From: Candidatus Zixiibacteriota bacterium
Lineage (GTDB): Bacteria; Zixibacteria; MSB-5A5; GN15; PGXB01
DNA length: 8,493 nucleotides
Reading direction: 5' to 3'
Assembly: GCA_030591405.1 (NCBI GenBank)
Contig: JAUVBC010000084.1
Span: 1-8,493, forward strand
Below, one piece after another: positions 4,637-8,493 of the stretch (position 1 is the stretch's first letter; every line of letters begins with the position of its first letter). Below the pieces are notes generated by a model. That model was not told where the DNA came from. It made no database searches and saw only the letters and a list, made by a program, of their open reading frames with translations. The position numbers and the translations under genes were made by a program.

Positions 4637-5947
4637 TTACTGGGCATATTTATATTCGTCAACGCTTTTCATAAAGAGATTAACAAAGCGTTTGAACTTA
4701 GTCTTAAATTCCATGCTATTAGGGTCATTGTACTGCATTAAATTGTGTGAGAGGAAATGATAGCACTGACCGATTTTTGTGGCGCCGTAGGTGTCACTGT
4801 AGAGCTGATGCTTTAATTCAACTTCTCGGATTTTGATTGAGTCGATTGTAATCACACCCAAGAGACTGATATTAAGTGAGAAATCTTGATCGCATTTAAT
4901 GTTGTCTTTTGAGACCGAAACAATTTTCTCAAAGAGGGCGCGTCCTGATCCAAAATCAGAGACCTGATTCAGGATAACAAACGGCCTGAAGACTTTCTGT
5001 GGTTTGTATGATGGATCACGTTCGGCCATCGCTTTTTCAACTTCCTGGAACCTGAAAAAGGCCGCCTTGATACATGAGTAACCGGCAATTATATCCTGCG
5101 GGGTGGCAATGATTATCTGATAATCCTGAGCCAGAGCAAAATCCATCGTGGTCGATGAGATTCCGGCACTCAAGTCATAGATAACATAATCGTATTCGCC
5201 ACTTACGTGACGAAGAGCCTTGATAAATCGATTTTTGTGAGTATTGGTCAAATTGGCCAATTTAAAATTACCCGATTCGCCGGCAATTAGATCAAACCCA
5301 AACGGTGTTGTATAGATCAACTGGTCAACATCCTCGGCACCATTAAACAGATCGATTATTGTATTTTTGCAGTAGAATCCAAGTTTGTTGGCAATATCAG
5401 CATTGCCTAAATCGAGATCGATAGTTAGCACTTTTTTGCCGAGGCGCGACATATAGAACGACATATTGTTGGCCACATGTGTTTTACCGACACCGCCCTT
5501 ATTTGAAATAATGGCGGCTGATTTGACCACATGTTTTTTACGAACTTCCAAGGTGGCCATGTCGCCTATAAAAGCCTGCATCTCCTGAGATCGGGATTTA
5601 ATCTCTTGATTGATTACAGTAACCGAAGTTGTTTCGACTTTAGGTTTAGGCGGTGCAGTTGGTTGTGGGGTCGCCGAGGCCTTTATCTCTGCCGGGAGAT
5701 CTTTTATTTCCGGCAATGGCTTCGTTTTGTCTGGTTCAAAATTCTCGGTCCATGATTCCTGCGAGAGAGAACTCCTTTGTTTCTCAACAGTCTCTTCCAT
5801 CCGATTTTTTATCGTCGGTTCTTCTGTCAGTCGGTTTTTGATCGCGGTAGCAGTTGTCGGTGCGGATGATGTTTTTCCTGTCTGTTCTTTTTGAGTTGCC
5901 CTCATTTTTGTTGGGACTTCTTCGGTAATTACAGTTTCCTTTTTCAT
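4637..5947 (-). CDS. MinD/FlhG-type P-loop ATPase with long N-terminal extension
   Basis: Member of the deviant Walker ATPases (SIMIBI class; MinD, FlhG/FleN, ParA) that dimerise with ATP and position structures on membrane or nucleoid. The ATPase domain starts near residue 142. Deviant Walker A NKGGVGKTH (149-157) has signature Lys150 and Lys155, the A' segment TIDLDLGNADI (175-185) has Asp177/Asp179, and Walker B VIYDLSAGIS (255-264) has Asp258. AGIS after Walker B and IAGESGNFKLANL (221-233) resemble FlhG/FleN (D-T-G-A-G-I and GGSG) more than MinD. Residues 1-138 form a Thr/Pro/Lys/Glu-rich, probably disordered region absent from both families, with a local repeat IKNRLTEEP/IKNRMEET (36-53). 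The C-terminal KFKRFVNLFMKSV (417-429) could be an amphipathic membrane-targeting helix. The start ATG has AGAAGGG 5 bases upstream on this strand. No flhF, minC, minE or flagellar gene is visible here. Roles in flagella, pili, division or cargo positioning cannot be told apart. Confidence 0.85.
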   Translation of the reverse strand: MKKETVITEEVPTKMRATQKEQTGKTSSAPTTATAIKNRLTEEPTIKNRMEETVEKQRSSLSQESWTENFEPDKTKPLPEIKDLPAEIKASATPQPTAPPKPKVETTSVTVINQEIKSRSQEMQAFIGDMATLEVRKKHVVKSAAIISNKGGVGKTHVANNMSFYMSRLGKKVLTIDLDLGNADIANKLGFYCKNTIIDLFNGAEDVDQLIYTTPFGFDLIAGESGNFKLANLTNTHKNRFIKALRHVSGEYDYVIYDLSAGISSTTMDFALAQDYQIIIATPQDIIAGYSCIKAAFFRFQEVEKAMAERDPSYKPQKVFRPFVILNQVSDFGSGRALFEKIVSVSKDNIKCDQDFSLNISLLGVITIDSIKIREVELKHQLYSDTYGATKIGQCYHFLSHNLMQYNDPNSMEFKTKFKRFVNLFMKSVDEYKYAQ

Positions 5948-6005
5948 ATTAGCCCTTCTACTCCATATAATAAAATTTTATTTGTCTACTAAAATCTATC
6001 GGATG

Positions 6006-6033
6006 AAACTGTTAAAAAATTAGACAGTTTTTT
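6006..6033 (+). repeat. Inverted repeat AAACTGT/ACAGTTT with T run (terminator-like or operator)
   Basis: AAACTGT (6006-6012) pairs with ACAGTTT (6024-6030) across an 11-base A/T-rich loop and runs into six T (6028-6033). On the plus strand this resembles a weak intrinsic terminator that would stop antisense transcription leaving the MinD-like gene. The half GAAACTGTT recurs at 6141-6149 inside a separate palindrome, which suggests protein binding instead. Confidence 0.4.
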
Positions 6034-6082
6034 AATTTTGAAACATATATATGCAAAAAATCCCACACATAAATCGGTCGTT

Positions 6083-6097
6083 ATTTCAAAATGAAAT
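6083..6097. repeat. Palindrome ATTTCA-AAA-TGAAAT
   Basis: A perfect 6-bp dyad with a 3-base centre. It shares the TTTCAA/TGAAA core with the palindrome at 6139-6153, so it could be a weaker version of the same binding site. Confidence 0.4.
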
Positions 6098-6138
6098 GGC
6101 TTGAAAATAAAGTATTGCAAAAATCCTATATTTTTTTT

Positions 6139-6153
6139 TTGAAACTGTTTCAA
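6139..6153. promoter_or_regulatory. Perfect 15-base palindrome TTGAAACTGTTTCAA (candidate operator)
   Basis: TTGAAAC and GTTTCAA are perfect inverted copies around a single T, directly after a T10 tract. A perfect odd-centred palindrome in a divergent promoter region is typical of a dimeric repressor site. The binding protein is unknown. The site lies about 130 bases from rnr and 190 from the MinD-like start. Confidence 0.5.
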
Positions 6154-6210
6154 TTTATAAGTTGAGAAAAATAGCGACGGAACCTCAATAGTTTAAAAAT
6201 ATTGACGATA

Positions 6211-6229
6211 TTCTGCCAATATGGCAGAA
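6211..6229. promoter_or_regulatory. 19-base dyad TTCTGCC-N5-GGCAGAA beside the rnr promoter (candidate operator)
   Basis: Two perfect 7-base inverted arms around AATAT end 2 bases before the ATGACA -35 candidate and 17 bases before the TTGACT one. It is the most GC-rich patch of an otherwise AT-rich gap, which makes it stand out. The position suits a repressor or activator of rnr. No T run follows, so it is not a terminator. Confidence 0.5.
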
Positions 6230-6231
6230 AT

Positions 6232-6260
6232 ATGACAGATTTGGCTTGACTTAATATAAT
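6232..6260 (+). promoter_or_regulatory. rnr promoter candidate 1: ATGACA-17-TATAAT
   Basis: A perfect -10 hexamer TATAAT (6255-6260) lies 17 bases after ATGACA (6232-6237), which matches the -35 consensus at 5 of 6 positions. Transcription would start near 6267, leaving about 14 untranslated bases with no Shine-Dalgarno sequence. Confidence 0.55.
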
Positions 6261-6274
6261 ATTATAGATAATAT
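6246..6274 (+). promoter_or_regulatory. rnr promoter candidate 2: TTGACT-17-TAATAT (would give a leaderless mRNA)
   Basis: TTGACT (6246-6251) matches the -35 consensus at 4 of 6 positions. TAATAT (6269-6274) follows after 17 bases. The expected start site, about 7 bases past the -10, falls on the A of the rnr ATG at 6281. This overlaps promoter candidate 1, and the sequence cannot decide between them. Confidence 0.45.
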
Positions 6275-6280
6275 CAACTT

Positions 6281-8464
6281 ATGAAAATTACAAAAGTTTT
6301 TATCTCAGATTACCTGGCCTTTAAGGCTGGTCGCCCGCTGAAAATAAAAGAGCTGGCTGATGAATTAAACATCTCCAAAAATGAGTATGTCAAGTTCCGA
6401 GATTTGGTCAAGACGATGATCGATCAGGGCCAGCTTGTCAAGCTTCGTCGAGGAAGAATAGGAATTCCCTCGAAGATGAATTTGATTGTCGGAGTTATTT
6501 CAATTTTACGAAACGGGATAGGGTCAATTATTCTTGATACCGGCGAATCGGTTCAGATTCCTCGTGCTGATACCTTTACTGCTCTTGATGGCGATAAAGT
6601 GATGGTTAGAATCGAGGTCGATAATGAAGATGAACGGTTGGGGAAAGTTATTAAGGTCCTTGAACGTGCTGAGCAGAATTTTCTTGGAATATTTCATAAA
6701 GGCGACAATCTGAATTTTGCCACTCCCGATGATAGAAGAATCGGAAGGGATATCTTTTTAGTCAAAGGGAAAACCAAAAAGGCGGTCGAAGGCGAGCGGG
6801 TTGTTTTAAAAATAAATCTTTGGGATGATCCTTTCCGCAACCCTGAGGGTGAAGTCATCGAGCGTCTCGGATTCCCGGGGAATGCCAAAACAGACCTCAA
6901 AACAATTATCCGCAAATATGATCTGCCGGAACGGTTTCCAGCCAATGTTACTTCACAGGCGAAAGAATCGGAGAAACTATTTACAGAAACCGAAAGGAAA
7001 CGTCGGGAAGATTTCACCAAAGATATAATTTATACTATTGATCCGGCTGATGCTCGGGATCACGATGATGCTATCTCGGTTGAAAAGACAAAGGATGGGT
7101 ATCGGCTTGGTGTCTATATTGCCGATGTCTCATTTTTTGTCAGGAATGATACAATTCTTGATAAGGAAGCATTTGATCGGGGCAATTCGGTTTATCTACC
7201 CGGTTTGGTGATTCCGATGCTTCCCGAATCGCTTTCCAATAATCTTTGCTCCCTCAAGCCGAATCTAAATCGCTATGTATATTCAATACTAATAGACTAT
7301 GACAGCAAGGGGAAGATGCTTGATTTTAGAATTGCCGAAGGGGTAATCAAATCGAAAGCAAAATTAGCCTATGAAGAGGTTCAGGAATTCTTTAATAATG
7401 GAACCAAGACCGATGGGATCAGCAGGGTAGCCGACAGCCTGAAACGGGCCCGTTTTCTGGCGTCGATACTACAAAAGAACAGGATGGCTGAAGGATCAAT
7501 CGATTTTGATTTGCCCGAGGCCAAAATAACTCTGGGAGAAAATGGACAGATCGTTGAGGTCGGTAATCGAGTCAGACTTGAGGCACATCGTTTGGTAGAG
7601 GAATTTATGCTGGCTGCTAATCGTGCGGTTGCTCTTCATGTTTTCCGATTGGGACAAAAATTTCTTTATCGGGTGCATGATAAACCGAAGCAGGAAAAAA
7701 TCGAGGCTTTCTCATATCTGGTTTCGACACTTGGATACCGCTTCCCTGCCTCGCCTGAGATCAAACCGCTTCATTTTTCAAAATTTCTTAAAAAGTTAAA
7801 AGACAAACCGGAAGAGGAGTTCCTTAACGAACTGTTACTAAGATCGATGCAAAAAGCTGTTTATCAGCAGAAAAATATTGGGCATTTCGGTTTGGCTTTC
7901 TCCCACTACTCACATTTTACTTCGCCAATCAGGCGTTATCCCGATCTGATGGTGCATCGGCTGTTGAAAAAATTAGTAAATGGCCGGTATCCGGACAAAC
8001 TGAACAAAAATCTGGATACAATTATAAAACATGTCGGGGATCATTGCTCGGAAACTGAACGAACGGCCGAGAGAGCCGAACGGGATGCTACCAAAATGCT
8101 TCAAATAGCATATATGGCAGACAGGATCGGCGATGAATACGAAGGTGTCATTTCGGGGATGCTTAATTTTGGATTTTTTGTCAGATTAAAAGAAGTCGGA
8201 GTCGAGGGGATGGTTCGCCTCTCCAGTCTTGATGATGATTACTACAATTTTGATGAAAAGCGCTTTCGGCTGATCGGTCGTCAAACCGGACATATATTTC
8301 GTCTCGGTGATACGGTGAAGGTCGGGGTGCTTTCGATTGATATCCCAAAGAGTGAACTAAATCTTTTTCTTAAAGAATCTAAGAAGCAGGATCGCAGGCA
8401 ACCACCGGAGAGTAAACACAAGGGTGGAAAATCGGCACCAAAGAGGAAACGTCGGAGAAAATGA
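6281..8464 (+). CDS. rnr: Ribonuclease R (RNB-family 3'-5' exoribonuclease)
   Basis: Processive hydrolytic 3'-5' exoribonuclease that degrades structured RNA and takes part in mRNA and rRNA turnover, and in tmRNA-linked decay in other bacteria. Domains in order are an N-terminal helix-turn-helix-like segment (about 1-62), two cold-shock RNA-binding domains (about 66-115 and 132-195), the RNB catalytic domain (about 246-570), an S1 domain (about 618-698) and a Lys/Arg-rich tail (701-727). The catalytic signature DPADARDHDD (254-263) holds the metal-binding Asp254, Asp260, Asp262 and Asp263, followed by VYIADVSFFV (278-287). The substrate-channel motif HFTSPIRRYPDLMVHR (545-560) is intact. At 727 residues it is slightly shorter than E. 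coli RNase R (813). The N-terminal helix-turn-helix-like segment, S1 domain and basic tail favour RNase R over RNase II. The start matches the family N terminus, but no Shine-Dalgarno sequence precedes it. The stop overlaps the next start by ATGA, implying an operon continuing rightward. Confidence 0.97.
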   Translation: MKITKVFISDYLAFKAGRPLKIKELADELNISKNEYVKFRDLVKTMIDQGQLVKLRRGRIGIPSKMNLIVGVISILRNGIGSIILDTGESVQIPRADTFTALDGDKVMVRIEVDNEDERLGKVIKVLERAEQNFLGIFHKGDNLNFATPDDRRIGRDIFLVKGKTKKAVEGERVVLKINLWDDPFRNPEGEVIERLGFPGNAKTDLKTIIRKYDLPERFPANVTSQAKESEKLFTETERKRREDFTKDIIYTIDPADARDHDDAISVEKTKDGYRLGVYIADVSFFVRNDTILDKEAFDRGNSVYLPGLVIPMLPESLSNNLCSLKPNLNRYVYSILIDYDSKGKMLDFRIAEGVIKSKAKLAYEEVQEFFNNGTKTDGISRVADSLKRARFLASILQKNRMAEGSIDFDLPEAKITLGENGQIVEVGNRVRLEAHRLVEEFMLAANRAVALHVFRLGQKFLYRVHDKPKQEKIEAFSYLVSTLGYRFPASPEIKPLHFSKFLKKLKDKPEEEFLNELLLRSMQKAVYQQKNIGHFGLAFSHYSHFTSPIRRYPDLMVHRLLKKLVNGRYPDKLNKNLDTIIKHVGDHCSETERTAERAERDATKMLQIAYMADRIGDEYEGVISGMLNFGFFVRLKEVGVEGMVRLSSLDDDYYNFDEKRFRLIGRQTGHIFRLGDTVKVGVLSIDIPKSELNLFLKESKKQDRRQPPESKHKGGKSAPKRKRRRK

Positions 8465-8493
8465 AAAATAATATCCTGATCCTGGCTCGGGCG
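8461..8493 (+). CDS. Start of an unidentified gene, cut by the window edge
   Basis: An ATG at 8461 overlaps the rnr stop (ATGA) and stays open for 11 codons to the end, reading MKNNILILARA. GGAG at 8454-8457 lies close upstream. The 4-base overlap and ribosome-site-like bases suggest a translationally coupled gene in the rnr operon. The hydrophobic ILIL run could start a beta strand or a signal segment. Eleven residues are too few to assign a function. Confidence 0.5.
   Translation, partial: MKNNILILARA

Larger units (their letters stand above)
5948..6280. other. 333-base AT-rich divergent intergenic region with repeated TTGAAA elements and dyads
   Basis: This gap separates the start of the MinD-like gene (minus strand) from the start of rnr (plus strand) and should hold both promoters. 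I see no coding potential. It contains TTGAAA or its complement at 6038-6043, 6084-6089, 6101-6106, 6139-6144 and 6148-6153. It also holds a T10 tract (6131-6140), four inverted repeats and two promoter candidates near rnr. For the MinD-like gene, only weak AT-rich promoter-like strings can be seen around 5965-5995 on the minus strand. Confidence 0.7.

Noticed and set aside
5531..5894. Plus-strand open frames opposite the N-terminal arm of the MinD-like gene
   Set aside because: They arise from the low-complexity codons on the other strand. The products show no domain and no ribosome site stands out.
6006..6033. Calling the AAACTGT/ACAGTTT repeat a firm terminator
   Set aside because: The stem is only 7 bp with low GC and an 11-base loop, and no plus-strand gene ends there. 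It is kept only as a repeat.
1..8493. Mobile element, prophage, CRISPR, tRNA or rRNA
   Set aside because: I saw no transposase, integrase, regularly spaced repeats, tRNA cloverleaf or conserved rRNA segment on either strand.

Overview
This window looks like a chromosomal segment from an AT-leaning Gram-negative bacterium. It encodes the rod-shape protein MreB, an ECF sigma factor with a membrane-bound zinc-type anti-sigma factor, and two signal-peptide-bearing Spy/CpxP-like proteins that need a periplasm. Several starts have usable Shine-Dalgarno sequences and some promoter candidates look sigma70-like, which argues against typical Bacteroidota. A poorly characterised phylum such as Zixibacteria or a relative is a guess from gene style only. 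I see no phage, transposon, CRISPR, tRNA or rRNA signal.

Layout from left to right: (1) 7-966 (+), a divergent biotin-protein ligase whose true start may lie outside the window. (2) 1158-2186 (+), mreB, starting at TTG behind a leader with an 11-bp dyad and closed by a strong intrinsic terminator, so it is not followed by mreC/mreD. (3) 2298-4539 (+), a tight four-gene operon: ECF sigma factor, zinc-motif anti-sigma with one membrane span, and two exported LTxxQ (Spy/CpxP-like) proteins. It ends at a terminator shared with the convergent gene. (4) 4637-5947 (-), a MinD/FlhG-type ATPase with a long, probably disordered N-terminal extension. (5) 5948-6280, a very AT-rich divergent intergenic region with a cluster of TTGAAA/TTTCAA elements, several dyads and two overlapping promoter candidates. 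(6) 6281-8464 (+), ribonuclease R, probably translated from a very short or absent leader. (7) 8461-8493 (+), the first codons of a further gene overlapping the rnr stop by ATGA.

How the genes work together: the sigma/anti-sigma/LTxxQ genes form the one clear functional unit. The sigma factor would be held at the membrane by the anti-sigma factor, and the LTxxQ proteins could be its targets (chaperones), its sensors, or both, in the way CnrX works with CnrY and CnrH. The other genes (biotin ligase, MreB, MinD-like ATPase, RNase R) are housekeeping or cell-organisation genes with no obvious shared pathway. The most interesting points are the sigma module, its anti-sigma factor's wholly acidic outer domain, the altered nucleotide loop of the biotin ligase, and the dyad-rich region between the MinD-like gene and rnr.
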